A stretch of DNA of 64,000 nucleotides from Margaritifera margaritifera (Eukaryota > Mollusca > Bivalvia > Unionida > Margaritiferidae): positions 4,192,001 through 4,256,000 of the forward strand of contig JAQPZY010001621.1 of the NCBI GenBank assembly GCA_029931535.1. The letters are read 5' to 3'. The notes below the pieces were generated by a model. It was not told the origin of the DNA. It saw only the letters and a program-made list of their open reading frames with translations, and searched no databases. The stretch's first letter is position 1; every line of letters starts with the position of its first letter. Made by a program: the position numbers and the translations under genes. Positions 25,851-54,035 of this stretch are shown in pieces.

Positions 25851-25989
25851 GATATTTACAATCGATGCCCATGTTTGGAGACAGCCAGGATCAGAGCAGA
25901 GGAGTTTGAAGAGGGATGAAATTTTGATAACTTCTAAACATCACCAGCTATAACACCCACGATATAGACGACAACGAGTCTTACAAAGA

Positions 25990-26760
25990 CGATCACACCC
26001 ACACCTATTAGACAAGAAACGAAAGCTGGGTCAAAAAGATGATGTCCATGTATTGTGAATGCCTACAATCAGTCGTACCATTGCATTATCGAACGTGCAC
26101 CAGAGCAGATCACGACCCAAAGCTAAGTCAAAGTCGAAGTGTTTGGCCAATATGTGGGACCACAGAGAAATCCTATAAGAACAGCAAATTAGATAACAAC
26201 AGTCGTCATCCTACCATTACGTTCAAAACGAGTGATTGTGTTAGCATCGGAAAAACAAAACGCACTTTTGACAAAGGATATTTACCCAACTGGACGACAA
26301 ACAATGTTTGTGTGTGATGGAACAAGTCCGTGGACGTCATCCATCCATCTATAAACTGGAAGATATGAACGAAGAAACATTAAAAGGAACGTTGTACTTG
26401 CCCAAGTTACAAAGAATGACCAAGAAAGAGGATAACTTCTACGATATCAACAGCATTTTCGACCAAAAACATTCAAAGTTTGAAAACGTCGTATGAAAGA
26501 AGTGAAAGTACGTTGGAAAGGTAATCCAACTATAGTTTCGATTCTTTGATTGCAGCCTCGCAAGCAGTGCTGGATTACCCAATAGGCAGACTAAGCACGT
26601 GCCTGGGGCACCAGCAAAGCAGGGCATCAACAAACAAAAAAAGAGAAATTACGGGGTTTTTTAAAATTACATATGGGAGGCACCATAATCTTTTCAGTGC
26701 TTAGGGTCTCTAAAGGTCTTAATCCGGCCCTGCTCGCAAGTCATCGATTATAAAAAAAAT
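25990..26760 (+). pseudogene. Polinton-type integrase C-terminal half with chromodomain
   Basis: Plus-strand fragments read VNAYNQSYHCIIERAPEQIT (near 26060-26115, the end of the catalytic core). They continue TKRTFDKGYLPNWTTN (near 26250-26300), YKLEDMNEETLKGTLYLPKL (near 26348-26410) and a chromodomain-like tail (KEVKVRWKG, near 26500-26525). Frameshifts separate the pieces and the N-terminal core is not evident. The chromodomain is further interrupted by the MITE at 26565-26732. It pairs with the polymerase relic at 18850-24870 as one decayed element. Confidence 0.65.
26557..26740. mobile_element. hAT-type MITE (168 bp) with exact 8-bp target duplication
   Basis: The element 26565-26732 starts CAGTGCTGGATTA and ends TTAATCCGGCCCTG, imperfect inverted termini of hAT type. 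It is bounded by CTCGCAAG on both sides (26557-26564 and 26733-26740), an exact 8-bp duplication. No coding capacity. Confidence 0.9.
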
Positions 26761-27050
26761 TTAAAAAACTAATCCGTTAAAATGTCATTGAACTGCGAGC
26801 CACAGAAACAAAGGCAGCAACAACAACTGTAACAGTGTTTCTAGTGAGGATAACGTGTCTCGAAAATTCAAGTCGTCTTTTTCTGTAAGATCGTGGTGGT
26901 GCATTGTGTAATTGAAACTGCTGTCGGAACCTCTAGTTTGCAACAAGATGATAAGCAATTGTGAACACTTTTACTCAGTAGTTATGGCTATCTTCTTCCT
27001 AATCCATCACTGAAATAAAGCAACGGTAGCAGCAGCAGTTCTGTGGATCG
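26750..27050. other. Tail of the integrase relic and spacer
   Basis: Short fragments only; no further domain recognised. Confidence 0.4.
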
Positions 27051-27880
27051 ATGCGTCTCCAACCAAAAAATTGTGTTGTTTCGAGGTGAAATTATTTCAA
27101 TCGATACAACTAGAACATGAAGCCCGTTGGGTGTTGGCCTTGGTAGAAATCATTCATCCAGCACAAGTCTTAAATATCGCTGGGAATCAACACATTTCAT
27201 CGAGGAATTACTAGAAGAACAGTTACGAGAACAGTTGGACTGAAGAGCTGTTGGATATTAAGAACAGAAAACGGCATTGGCAGTCAATTCCAAACTGAAT
27301 GTGTACCAAATGAGACTTACTGAGGGATATTATCTCAGTGTTTGTCGATATGATTTCGACTTATTCAACTTTCAGTTTCGCACTGCACTCACAATACCCA
27401 CAAAAAAAACGTGATTATCGACTACATTTTCTCGACGGCAAAATGATGCCCATCAAAATCTCCAAACTTGTTTCTGACTGAAACACGAACCTATCTCCTA
27501 AGTCTTTCAACAACAACAAGAATAAAAAAAACAACAGATTATTCAAGTATTTTCTATACCCCATAGAAGTGACGGAAGCACTCAACTTGATGTTTGTGTA
27601 CTCAGATGTGGTAGAGTATAAAGTAATGTGAATCACGGCATTTTTGTTTCTGAGAGTGATTCCATTTAAAGTGGATTGTGCAATTGCTTCTGACGATGAA
27701 GGAGGAAACACGTATCACGTACACGGCGAATCTGTTCATCCACGCTATCTTCCAGTCAGTAAATCGTATTTTAACAGTGTTAATATTGGTATACAAAAAA
27801 ATAGGATTTTTCGAAACCGATAAAGGGTTCGCCAACAGAAAACTTCATTCACGCAGACGATTCTCGAGTGACTGCTAACC
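27050..27880 (+). pseudogene. Structural-protein remnant of the right Polinton-like relic
   Basis: Fragments include EGYYLSVCRYDFDLFNFQF (near 27320-27376) and, after frameshifts, VTEALNLMFVYSDVVEYKVM (near 27570-27630). These are followed by AFLFLRVIPFK and HPRYLPVSKSYFNSVNIGI (near 27738-27795). The arrangement resembles uncharacterised capsid-associated proteins of invertebrate Polinton-like elements. It is downstream of and parallel to the integrase relic. The exact role is uncertain. Confidence 0.4.
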
Positions 27881-27915
27881 CTTGTATTCCGTATACCGGG
27901 GTGAAACTCGACCAA

Positions 27916-27919
<4 letters not shown>

Positions 27920-27994
<75 letters not shown>
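27920..27994. repeat. (GT)n microsatellite
   Basis: About 37 GT dinucleotides; it truncates the right end of the relic. Confidence 0.95.
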
Positions 27995-27995
<1 letters not shown>

Positions 27996-27999
27996 GGAG

Positions 28000-29735
28000 G
28001 GGGAATTTAATTGGATACCGTACATACTACTTTGGGATCAGCCCATTGGCTGTAATATCAGCATGGAATTTTTCTTTAATTTTTTTATTTTCCAAGTCTT
28101 TTATCAGTTCTTTCAACTTCTACATTGATTCTGTCTGTGCACTGTCACTATTTCACCTTTTATCCGACAGGCCAAGACTACCCTGTGCATATGCGGTGCG
28201 AGACTGTTGATTAATGTAACTTTGACCTCATTTATTTCCAAAAGAATGCCGAGAGTCACCCCATTTTGTTATGTATTTGACCATCTATTGCACAAAATAG
28301 TTATTGTTGCTCAGATGTTAACACTGATATCTACGAAAAATGAATTGTTGGTCTGAGCGCTAACAAGCAAATTCTTAGCAATTTTAGTTTTCTGATTTTT
28401 AAATAATCTTTCAGACTGGCATATGTATCTCTGCGTAGTGCTCGATGTCGACATAATATTCTTTTCGATCTGATTATCGTTGTGTCTGTGGATGTGCGTG
28501 TGTGTGTACTAAGCAGCAAACTACAAAGGACATTTAGAATTTTAAATCCCTCTACCCTGCTACAGAAGTGAATTACCATAAAAACGATTTTGGGGCAGCT
28601 GTGACGGTGGATGGAGAGCAGTCAATTAGGTATTTTGCTTATACTGAAATTTTGGTCAGGGATTTCCTGGCATGTAATGATGATGATGATAGTGATGGTG
28701 ATGATAATTATCATGATCATCATCATCATTATCATCTGAAAAGACTTCGATAAAAATATTGTCGATCGATATCCATTCCTAAAATCGTGGCACTTTAGCA
28801 GTCAGAATTCTCTTAGACTTTCATTTTGTGTCCTTGCTGTCCCGTGATGATAATGCAGATGGTAGTACGAGAATGTTCTGAAGATATACGTCAGTGTTAT
28901 TCCAGGCATCATAAACGCGCATGCTTCCGTCATCTCTGGCTGAAAGCAGTCTGTTTATGTCATATTTGACTTTTTCTACTCCTCCCCTGAAAATCTGTTG
29001 GTACTGCTTACATATATGATGGTTTTCCATCTTTGTTAACCAATACAGTGCCTGGCCTCCTGTGTTCTATTTTGTAGTGGTAGGTCTAATATTCAAGCAC
29101 TACAGGGGTTTTGTTCCTTTGTTCTCAATCACTTTCTCTGCCCTGTGATCATACCACATGGTTGCTCACTTCATCTGTTGCTTATGGCAGAGGAGAGAAC
29201 TACTATTGGATCGCAAAGAGCAGTATGTGGTCCTGTATTTCGTATTCCATTTTGTCAAGCTTCATGCACATTCGGCATATCTCAAAAATATATAGATTCT
29301 GTATTAACCTCGAGTGGCTGGCATTTTACTGCCATGAGAAATGTATTTCCTCTCTTCCTTCATCTCAACCAACAATAGCCATTTCCAAGTATCTACAGTG
29401 ACCCGTTTTATTTTTGTCTGCCTCACAAAATGGCCGTGTATTATCTTTCCTCGTCCATCGAATATTCATTCCTTTCCCATCGGATATTTTCCCCGCTATT
29501 CTCTGTTCCATATATTGAGTTACAAATATACACCATACATAGTTGAAAGTGCTATCCCTGGATCCTACAGGGGGATGCCTGATAATATGAAGTGCATTTT
29601 TAAATATAGAGAAAGAATATTATAATACAGGTTAGAGAATTCTTAATTCGTACCCTACTGAGATTCGAACACGGGTCCGCATGTTCCGGCACCCTTTGCC
29701 TTGCCTGCACGTACCAACCCCCCATACCCCCCTCG
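28000..29735. other. Unassigned stretch with possible coding fossils
   Basis: Open fragments on both strands (for example RDDGSMRVYDAWNN on the minus strand near 28890-28950 and SCTFGISQKYIDSVL on the plus strand near 29262-29306) look more protein-like than random sequence, but I cannot assign them. A GATGAT/CATCAT-rich patch lies at 28676-28733. Confidence 0.3.

Positions 29736-29737
<2 letters not shown>

Positions 29738-29811
<74 letters not shown>
29738..29811. repeat. (TA)n microsatellite
   Basis: Perfect TA repeat after a C-rich tract. Confidence 0.95.
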
Positions 29812-29815
<4 letters not shown>

Positions 29816-29819
29816 CGTC

Positions 29820-30350
29820 GATTATCCGGATTATTCGCTGGTATGGACTAATATCGTGCCCCCCCCCCCATTGTTTGCTTATTACAATGTATATGTATTT
29901 CTATAATGCAACTAATTTGACGATCACGACACCAACATAGAACAGAGGAACAGAAATCAGAAGCAAACGCAATCGAATATTATCTAATACAATTATAATT
30001 ACAGTGGTATCATGAATAAATAGCATTATCTTTTTAAAGTAAACATAAATGTCATTCGGAGATAGGGAAGGAAATACAAAGAAAGAAAGTTTATTTTTAC
30101 ACCCAATTGTCTCTAAATGAATACCGCTGTGACAATATGTAATTTGTCATACAGAAATCCCAAGTTAATCAAGCATGATTAAAGACTATATAACGGTCAG
30201 ATCAAATACATTCTGTAGTCTAAGCCTACGTAAAGAACCGTTTACTTGGATCAAAGCCCTTTGACACTTGTGTTAACAAGACCACACATAAATGATTGTC
30301 CATCACACGTATGTTATTATTCTATCATACTCTTAAGCATGTCAAAAACG
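29820..30350. other. AT-rich spacer
   Basis: No gene or repeat unit recognised apart from a C-run near 29860. Confidence 0.45.
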
Positions 30351-30353
30351 TTA

Positions 30354-30545
30354 ATATTTATTTAATTACTGACACATACACAGCATAATGTACATTTATT
30401 TAATTACTGACACATACACAGCATAATGTACATTTATTTAATTACTGACACATACACAGTATAATGTACATTTATTTAATTACTGACACATACACAGTAT
30501 AATGTACATTTATTTAATTACTGACATATACACAACATAATGTAC
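30354..30545 (+). repeat. 38-bp minisatellite, ~5 copies
   Basis: Unit core 'tttaattactgacacataca', five copies with one to three differences. Confidence 0.9.
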
Positions 30546-30701
30546 GATTATCGACCCCTTTTAACCCAGATACTTCCATTCACAGTTCTACTTTTGAGTT
30601 AAATTCAATCATCTGGACGACCGATTATCTGGACGAAAATCCGGATAATCGACGTTGTACTGTGTGGTGTGTGTGTGTTTGTGTGCGTATAAACTGGAGT
30701 T

Positions 30702-30703
<2 letters not shown>

Positions 30704-30746
<43 letters not shown>
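30704..30746. repeat. (TA)n microsatellite
   Basis: Short TA tract close to a GT-rich tract (30660-30690). Confidence 0.9.
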
Positions 30747-30747
<1 letters not shown>

Positions 30748-31049
30748 CATCGACTCCAGTTTTCACCGTTTCTGTCTAGGTTTTCTGGCTCGTTCTTGAT
30801 CAAATTTACGATATAAAAAGCCACGTTGCGTTTTCTAATGATGGAAGCTGCCTAAGTGTTAACGGAGACGACTGTTACCTGCATTCATTCATAAGCTTAT
30901 TGCTTTCTTCATCCTTTTGGTCCATTTGAGCATGCACTTGCACGTCAAGTTATGAAACTCAGCTTCCATAATTATCTTTGTAAGTATGTCTCAACGGTAC
31001 CAAAAGTAGTTAACAAAGACCTAAATTTCATCCTTAAGTTATTAAGCCT

Positions 31050-31650
31050 TTAGTTTCTTCCATACTACAGCATGCAGAATAATAAAACTTCATGTGTCCA
31101 ATCATATGTATTGTGCTTTAGTTTCTTTCATACTACAGCATGCAGAATAATAAAACTTCATGTGTCCAATCATATGTATTGTGCTTTAGTTTCTTTCATA
31201 CTACAGCATGCAGAATAATAAAACTTTATGTGTGCAATCATATGTATTGTGCTTTAGTTTCTTTCATACTACAGCATGCAGAATAATAAAACTTCATGTG
31301 TCCAATCATATGTATTGTGCTTTAGTTTCTTTCATACTACAGCATGCAGAATAATAAAACTTCATGTGTCCAATCATATGTGTTGTGCTTTAGTTTCTTT
31401 CATACTACAGCATGCAGAATAATAAAACTTCATGTGTCCAATCATATGTATTGTGCTTTAGTTTCTTTCATACTACAGCATGCAGAATAATAAAACTTCA
31501 TGTGTCCAATCGTATGTATTGTGCTTTAGTTTCTTTCATACCACAGCATGCAGAATATGTCCAATCACATGTATTGTGCTTTAGTTTCTTTCATACTACA
31601 GCATGCAGAATAATAAAACTTCATGTGTCCAATCATAATCATATGTAACG
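31050..31650 (+). repeat. 68-bp minisatellite, ~9 copies
   Basis: Unit core 'actacagcatgcagaataat'. One copy near 31540-31570 lacks about 20 bp. Because 68 is not a multiple of three, open frames across it are repeat artefacts. Confidence 0.95.
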
Positions 31651-31881
31651 ATGCTGGTCAATAATGTCAAAGCAGGAACAGCAACCTGCTCTTCATTTTC
31701 CAATTACTTCGTTAGGATTTTGGATTATACACTGTGAAATCAGGTAAGACAGAGAGTTCTACTGAAATCTTGTCTTTATTCTTTCGTGTGTTTCATGGAT
31801 ACTTTCATTATTTATGCTGTGTTATGGCACAGAAATTGTAACATAACTCTTACGATGTTCTCTTTTCTGTTTTTCTGTTTA

Positions 31882-31920
<39 letters not shown>

Positions 31921-33219
31921 TATTAAGCGTGTAAGTAAGTGTGCCGTCTACACACAACCCACCTCCATCCCCGGAAAGAAAGGCTGAGCGTTTAATTTTT
32001 ATAGAAATTGTTTCTTTCTGAAATAAAAAATGACAAACATTAATGTTGATTTATTTAGATGAAATTCCAAGAGAAAATACGGTGGACATTAGGATACTGA
32101 TTACTGATTTGCTTACATTTTAAAACAAATTACTAGCAGTGAGTACAGACGTTTTCTTAGGTTATTAGGTGCAGAAACACTAGTAGCGTACAGTTTCCTG
32201 GATTTACTCTTAGACAACTATTATCGCTGTCATCATAGGGCGAACTTCTGCATTTCGATTTTAAACACTTCGATATATGCGAAAACAATAAACTTCGAAA
32301 TCGATATATTTGAAATCAACAAATTTCGAAATCTCCATATAAAGCAAGTGTTGGGGTTTTTTTGCTATTTTTTTATAATATTTTTTTAATGCATTTACTT
32401 ATAATTTTCTCACAAATCTTAAATATGATTCATCAATCTCCTTGCCCTGACCTTTAAATCTGCCACATCTATGTTTGTACTAGAATTTATCCCATATTAA
32501 TATCAGAGGTGTTGTTTGTTTTTTTGTTGATGTTGTTGTTTTATTTTTGTTTTAAAAAATGTGCAGTTTTACTTAAAAATAAAGTGTTTTTCTATCGTGG
32601 AAAACAATGCAAAATGTGAAAAGTAGACAAGGCAATGCTATAAGTATCATGTTGACTACAAAATTATATATCAACATTGTGACTGGTAGCGACGTGAGTT
32701 CACCTTATATCACTGAATGAGTTTACGGGCGTACACAAACTTTGATGTACTATCTCGCACGGTAAAGGTCACAACGTATACACCAGAAAGTATTTAAGGC
32801 AGGGCGGGACGTGTACTATCTGTTTGAGATACAATTAAGTCAAGAGTGTTTCGCTCCTGGTACGGGGGAACACTAAAATCTCTATCGTCAATAGATCTAC
32901 TGAAATATTTGGTCGTGCCTGACTAATCAAAATGATGAAGAATGACAATATATCAGCAGAAATCGTATGACCATGGCACTAGGTACTCTACATAAACGTG
33001 ATTCAAAGGTAGAATTATATTAAATTACTTACCGTACGTATTTGATGAACAAGATAACATTTATGAGATATTTGTAGCTCAACAAAGTTACACGAATAAA
33101 GACCGTCAACTTACTCCGTAAAATAGCGATAAAAATTATGTAGCTGTCCGTTCACGTCAATACTGGAAAATTTCTGAAAGGGAGATTGTTCACGCAGGCT
33201 AACTGTCAAATACTTCGCA
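31650..33219. other. Intergenic region upstream of the TIR receptor gene
   Basis: Contains a (TTTC)n tract at 31881-31922 and otherwise AT-rich sequence. The 5' untranslated region and promoter of the receptor gene should lie near its right end, but no clear TATA box or initiator is visible. Confidence 0.4.
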
Positions 33220-49312
<16,093 letters not shown>

Positions 49313-49489
49313 GGATAAGTTATCAACGCTGTACCTGAATGTTCATATTCAAGGCGATGATTTCCTGTGTATAACCTCTGCCCAAACGGTACTTAGAAGG
49401 AGAGGTGCTTATACATTTGTATGATGTATCATCGGGATCATGTTGACAGAGGTTTATGAGATCACAGATGTGTTTGTGTGTGTGTTGGG

Positions 49490-49567
<78 letters not shown>

Positions 49568-50050
49568 AGTGAATCGTTGATAACGGGATAGTTATTATGA
49601 AGAATCGTTCAAGTATGCATTTCTTATGTGGTTAATCAAATGTGCCTCCAGCAAACGACACAGATGTATCTCCAAATTAATTTTCCCTCTCATTTTGTCC
49701 TTCTCACTATCTAAATCATTAAAGCTTTGTGCCTTCTTCTTTTTCAAAGTATTACTTTACGTCCAGTATATGTAAAAAAAAAAAAAGTTGCACAGTTCTC
49801 TTATGTGCAAGCAAAACTTTGAATGCAACCATGTCTTATTGTTCATGATTTTTCAGTTTAAAATGTGGATTTGCCCGAAAAGTTTAAAATAAACTTTACA
49901 CAGTAGTTTCATTACAGTGTATGAATTTATATTACTTACTTTACATACTGTCGACTTACGTTACATACATTGACATATTAATGCTAACACATTATTAATC
50001 TACAAATATTAAATATTACTTTAATCATCTTTGGTTCCTGGGTATCGTGA
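49313..50050. other. 3' flank of the TIR receptor gene
   Basis: Contains a (GA)n tract at 49487-49566. Candidate polyadenylation signals are not distinctive (an AATAAA-like 'aaataaac' at 49888). Confidence 0.4.
49487..49566. repeat. (GA)n microsatellite
   Basis: About 40 GA dinucleotides. Confidence 0.95.
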
Positions 50051-50059
50051 CACACAGAA

Positions 50060-50275
50060 TTATTATCATATCCATCGATGGTAAATACAATCAAGTCATA
50101 CTAGTATTGTACTCATTATTATATCCATCGATGGTAAATACAATCAAGTCATACTAGTATTGTACTTATTATTATATCCATTGATGGTAAATACAATCAA
50201 GTCATACTAGTATTGTACTCATTATTATATCCATCGATGGTAAATACAATCAAGTCATACTAGTATTGTGCTCAT
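50060..50275 (+). repeat. 53-bp minisatellite, ~4 copies
   Basis: Unit core 'atccatcgatggtaaataca', near-identical copies; the core includes the palindrome CATCGATG. Confidence 0.9.
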
Positions 50276-50345
50276 GTACCAAAGTAGCCATACAATTCTG
50301 TAGAAATATGATTGAACCAATATTGAAGAAGCTAGTAATGTTATG

Positions 50346-50555
50346 TACCGTATATACTCGCGTATAGACCGAGTCCAAATGCAAACAACATAGACCCTGA
50401 TCTACCGCCGGCAGATCATGGTCTATGTTGTTTGTTCTACAGATTAGTCCTTACAAACTGCATAGACCCTGATCTGCCGGCGCATTATGCGACGGCAGAT
50501 CTGGGTCTATGCAGTTTGCAGTTGGTATTTGCTTATACGCGAGTACATTACGGTA
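50346..50555. mobile_element. Foldback MITE with two internal hairpins
   Basis: Termini are inverted: TACCGTATATACTCGCGTAT at the left and TATACGCGAGTACATTACGG-TA at the right. Inside are two consecutive imperfect hairpins: one pairs CAAACAACATAGACC with GGTCTATGTTGTTTG, the other CAAACTGCATAGACC with GGTCTATGCAGTTTG. No open frame; family not identified. Confidence 0.8.
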
Positions 50556-50559
50556 CTCT

Positions 50560-52040
50560 ATATCGTATTTGCCTTTCTATCTAAAAACAAAACCCATACT
50601 AAAAACCTATCTTATCCCAGATTCTAGGTATGTGTATGCATGTGCATACTGACACACCTGTGTGAATATAGTACTTTTACAGCGACAAATATATAATTTT
50701 AAAAAATCATTTAATTGCTGTAAGAATGTTCAATAACTGCATTACAATAGAAGGATTGGAAATGTACACAAAATGCAAATAAATCTAGAAATAAAAATCA
50801 GCACATAGTTTACAAAAATAAATTCACAGTTGTGTACGCGTATATTTAATGGCATGTGTAGTAGTGAGGAATAATTTATTTTACAGGACGTAATGGTGGG
50901 GCTTTCAATCTACTTAGGTATATGAATTATTCAAAAATTAAACAGATTTGGATAAGATCATCTTTCATTACATTGCGTTTGTAATATACATGTACTTAAT
51001 AATAATGCCTGGTGATATTGTTTTCAAAACTTCATTTGAGGAACAATATGCACAAATGTAACTTCGGATTTGCTCTTCAATCATTAATCCACTGCAAATT
51101 CTTGATATTGAAATATATATTCGTGTAAGTAAATATTACAACCTCAAAGTATCTTTTTGACGGAGAAGTTTATGAGTATGGATGTGCTCTCCGGTCAGCA
51201 TGCCAGGTATGTCTCAATATACTGTTTTGAACAAGTAAAATGCTTCACGTATCACAGCGTTTGACAAATTGATGTAAATTGTTTCCTTTTTTGCACAAGA
51301 AAGTCTCAAGGTTTTCAAAAGTACTTATTTATACCGCATTTAAACAAACAAAGCTATTTATTATACCTTATCAAAGCAACAGTGTCAATGATTGCCCCAC
51401 ATAATGTCACGTGTCAGAGAAAAAAATATCGTGTCTCTCTCATTCGATCGTATTTCTCATATTTTGGAACCCCTCGTGAAATTCTATTCGAATTATTTTC
51501 TCTTTAATGTATTCTGAGTATGCATTGACAAGGATACGATCAGCTGCTGTGGCATTCCAAATGAGGTTGAAATAAATGAAATCTTGGCAAAGAAATCTAT
51601 GGCGATTGCAGTTAAGTGCTTTAGAAATTATTTTAGGGATAGAGTACGACAAGAGAAAGAAAAGTTTTAGAATTTTGTTTAAAGGTGTTTCTTTATTTAA
51701 ATTTAAGTATTTCATCGATTATTGCTCTTGAAAACTACGATTCAGTATAAAAAATAATTCATTGCCCTTGTTTGGGGGAGATATAAAGATTTTTTCACCC
51801 GCGACAAGTCATTTTCCATGTCTTGTGTGAACAAATCTTCATTTCACCCCGCCCCCCAACAAGGGCAATAAATGTATAATATCAGAAAATAAAATTTAAA
51901 AAATTGTCATCCACTTCAAACATGACAACCTTATAAAGTTTTTTTTTTTTTTTGATACTATCGGAATAAAAGCTAGAAGAATTTCTTCCAAAATAAAATC
52001 AAAGACAACCTCATAACTAAACAATAACAAGTATTTGAAG
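50560..52040. other. Intergenic stretch
   Basis: AT-rich. The minus frame 51440-51715 (91 codons) has no recognisable motif. The two sides of 51720-51870 share related words ('cattgcccttgtttggggg', 'ccaacaagggcaataaatg') in inverted orientation, perhaps a small MITE or its ends. Confidence 0.35.
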
Positions 52041-52225
52041 TGACACAGATATCAGTTGTAATTAGTCTTATATCCGCTATGATTTATCTGCATATACGTA
52101 TATGAAGTGACACAGATATCAGTTGTAATTAGTCTTATATCCGCTATGATTTATCTGCATATACGTATATGAAGTGACACATATATCAGTTGTAATTAGT
52201 CTTATATCCGCTGTGATTTATCTGA
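52040..52225 (+). repeat. ~68-bp minisatellite, ~2.7 copies
   Basis: Unit core 'tgaagtgacacagatatcag'. Confidence 0.9.
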
Positions 52226-52448
52226 TATGAACTACAAATGAACACATGTAAAAAAAAATTACAAAACTACCATTGTCTCACTTTTTGTTACAAAAATTGT
52301 AGATAAGCTCGAAAGATTTGTTAGAAGCACTCAAGTTTTTCTAAAACAAACCTGAAAATATATACCTATAATATTAATCAATACTTACACCGTCACTTGC
52401 TTTCGACAAATATAATGCACTAATACTTTTAATTTACAGTATTTACTT

Positions 52449-52508
<60 letters not shown>
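52449..52508. repeat. (CT)n microsatellite
   Basis: About 30 CT dinucleotides. Confidence 0.95.
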
Positions 52509-52509
<1 letters not shown>

Positions 52510-52511
<2 letters not shown>

Positions 52512-53325
52512 GCTTTGTTCCCCGCCTCAATCTTCTAATACAACCACACTTGTGTGCGTCCTCATACATGCAAGTTCATGTAGATGCTCTTGCATATTAA
52601 GTTCTTCAATTCTAAACATTTAAGCAATTCGTGGATCGCAATGATCAGACACGAAAAAAGAACTAAAACAACATTTGAACCCACGTAAAATGCGGGATAA
52701 ACGTTTGTGGTTTCAAATGGCGATGACAAAGCATTTTCAATCACATGTATTGATTTCATCAATATTCCAGCAGTTTGTTTTCCTTTTTTTCAATTCAGCA
52801 ACGTCATTTATTCACAAATGCTGAAAGAATTTATTCCGGTTGCCATATGCCTCCGTAGATGTCCGTTTATGAAACCCAGCAATCACACGTCCTTGTAGAA
52901 TGCCAACTGAATAAACCAAACTATCACAGGTTTCCATAGACGCCTGCATTTTCCAAATATCTCAACGTGGCACGGTAGATGAAATAATACTGGTCCTTCA
53001 AGAGAGTATAAAAATGAATTTGAGTGAACTTGAAAATATTTATTAAAATGTATTCCTGATGCAGTCAAGTAATTTGATTTGTGTGTGTGTGTGTGTAGCA
53101 ATTTCGGATACGATCATATTTTCGTCAGTCAAACGTTCAATACAACTGTTCTAATCTTAGCAAGCAAACAGGCAAGTGCTAACCCTATCTCACAAAAAAT
53201 ATACTTTTTGTACGCAGGTTCCTTAGGTGTGACAGTTCACAACGGTAGACATAGTTGTAATCTTAAATAAGGAAATCGTAGCTTTGAGTCTTATCCTTTA
53301 GCTCTTTTTACTTTACAAGACTTAA
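52510..53325. other. Presumed 3' region of the phosphatase gene
   Basis: The final coding exon of the minus-strand phosphatase D2 domain should lie left of 53900, but I could not identify it here or further left. Short frames present have no phosphatase motif. Confidence 0.35.
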
Positions 53326-53328
53326 ACA

Positions 53329-53600
53329 TGTATGTATGTATGTATGTATGTATGTATGTATGTATGTATGTATGTATGTATGTATGTATGTATGTATGTA
53401 TGTATGTATGTATGTATGTATGTATGTATGTATGTGTGTGTGTATGTGTGTGTATGTATGTATGTGTGTATGTATGTATGTATGTATGTATGTATGTATG
53501 TATGTATGTATGTATGTATGTATGTATGTGTGTGTATGTATGTATGTATGTATGTATGTATGTATGTATGTATGTATGTATGTATGTATGTATGTATGTA

Positions 53601-53633
<33 letters not shown>

Positions 53634-53739
53634 ATGTATGTATGTATGTATGTATGTATGTATGTATGTATGCATGTATGTGTGTATGTGTATGTATGTA
53701 TGTATGTATGTATGTATGTATGTATGTATGTATGTATGT
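53329..53739. repeat. (ATGT)n tetranucleotide array
   Basis: About 410 bp of ATGT units with GTGTGT interruptions. All long open frames through it are artefacts. Confidence 0.97.
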
Positions 53740-53899
53740 CAACAAACATATAGTTAGACAGGTAGGTGGTTTACATATACAACCTTTGAAAAAATATGAC
53801 AATGTTATTTTGTTTTGGTTTTTATACGTCAACTTAGCATTTTCTGATCAAAAACACATGAAAAAGGACACAACATAGATAGAATCGCCGCCACCATAC

Positions 53900-54035
53900 C
53901 TTGTTCTTGATGGCTTCCGGTCTCCTGATCTGAATCTGCCGTGTTACACTGAAGATGTCCACCTCATCTTCATGTCTGATCTGGTCAAGTATACTGCTAA
54001 CAGCAACGAAAACACCACAGCATGTAGCACCGTCT
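53900..54035 (-). CDS. RPTP exon: D2 signature loop and following helix
   Basis: Acceptor TTTTATAG| at 54036-54037 and donor AACAAG|GTATGG. It encodes [20 protein letters not shown] and ends RRPEAIKNK. The Arg of the canonical loop is replaced by Cys. The acceptor region is tandemly duplicated just upstream. Confidence 0.9.

Noticed and set aside
31412..31648. 78-codon frame over the 68-bp array
   Set aside because: Peptide repeats simply mirror the minisatellite.
51140..51215. Possible plus-strand exon (FDGEVYEYGCALRSACQ before GTATGT)
   Set aside because: Acceptor is poor, no partner exon with matching phase and no family resemblance.
53291..53878. Long open frames (117-180 codons) over the ATGT array
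   Set aside because: Tetranucleotide repeat without stops; the peptides are MYVC/IHTY repeats with no other content.
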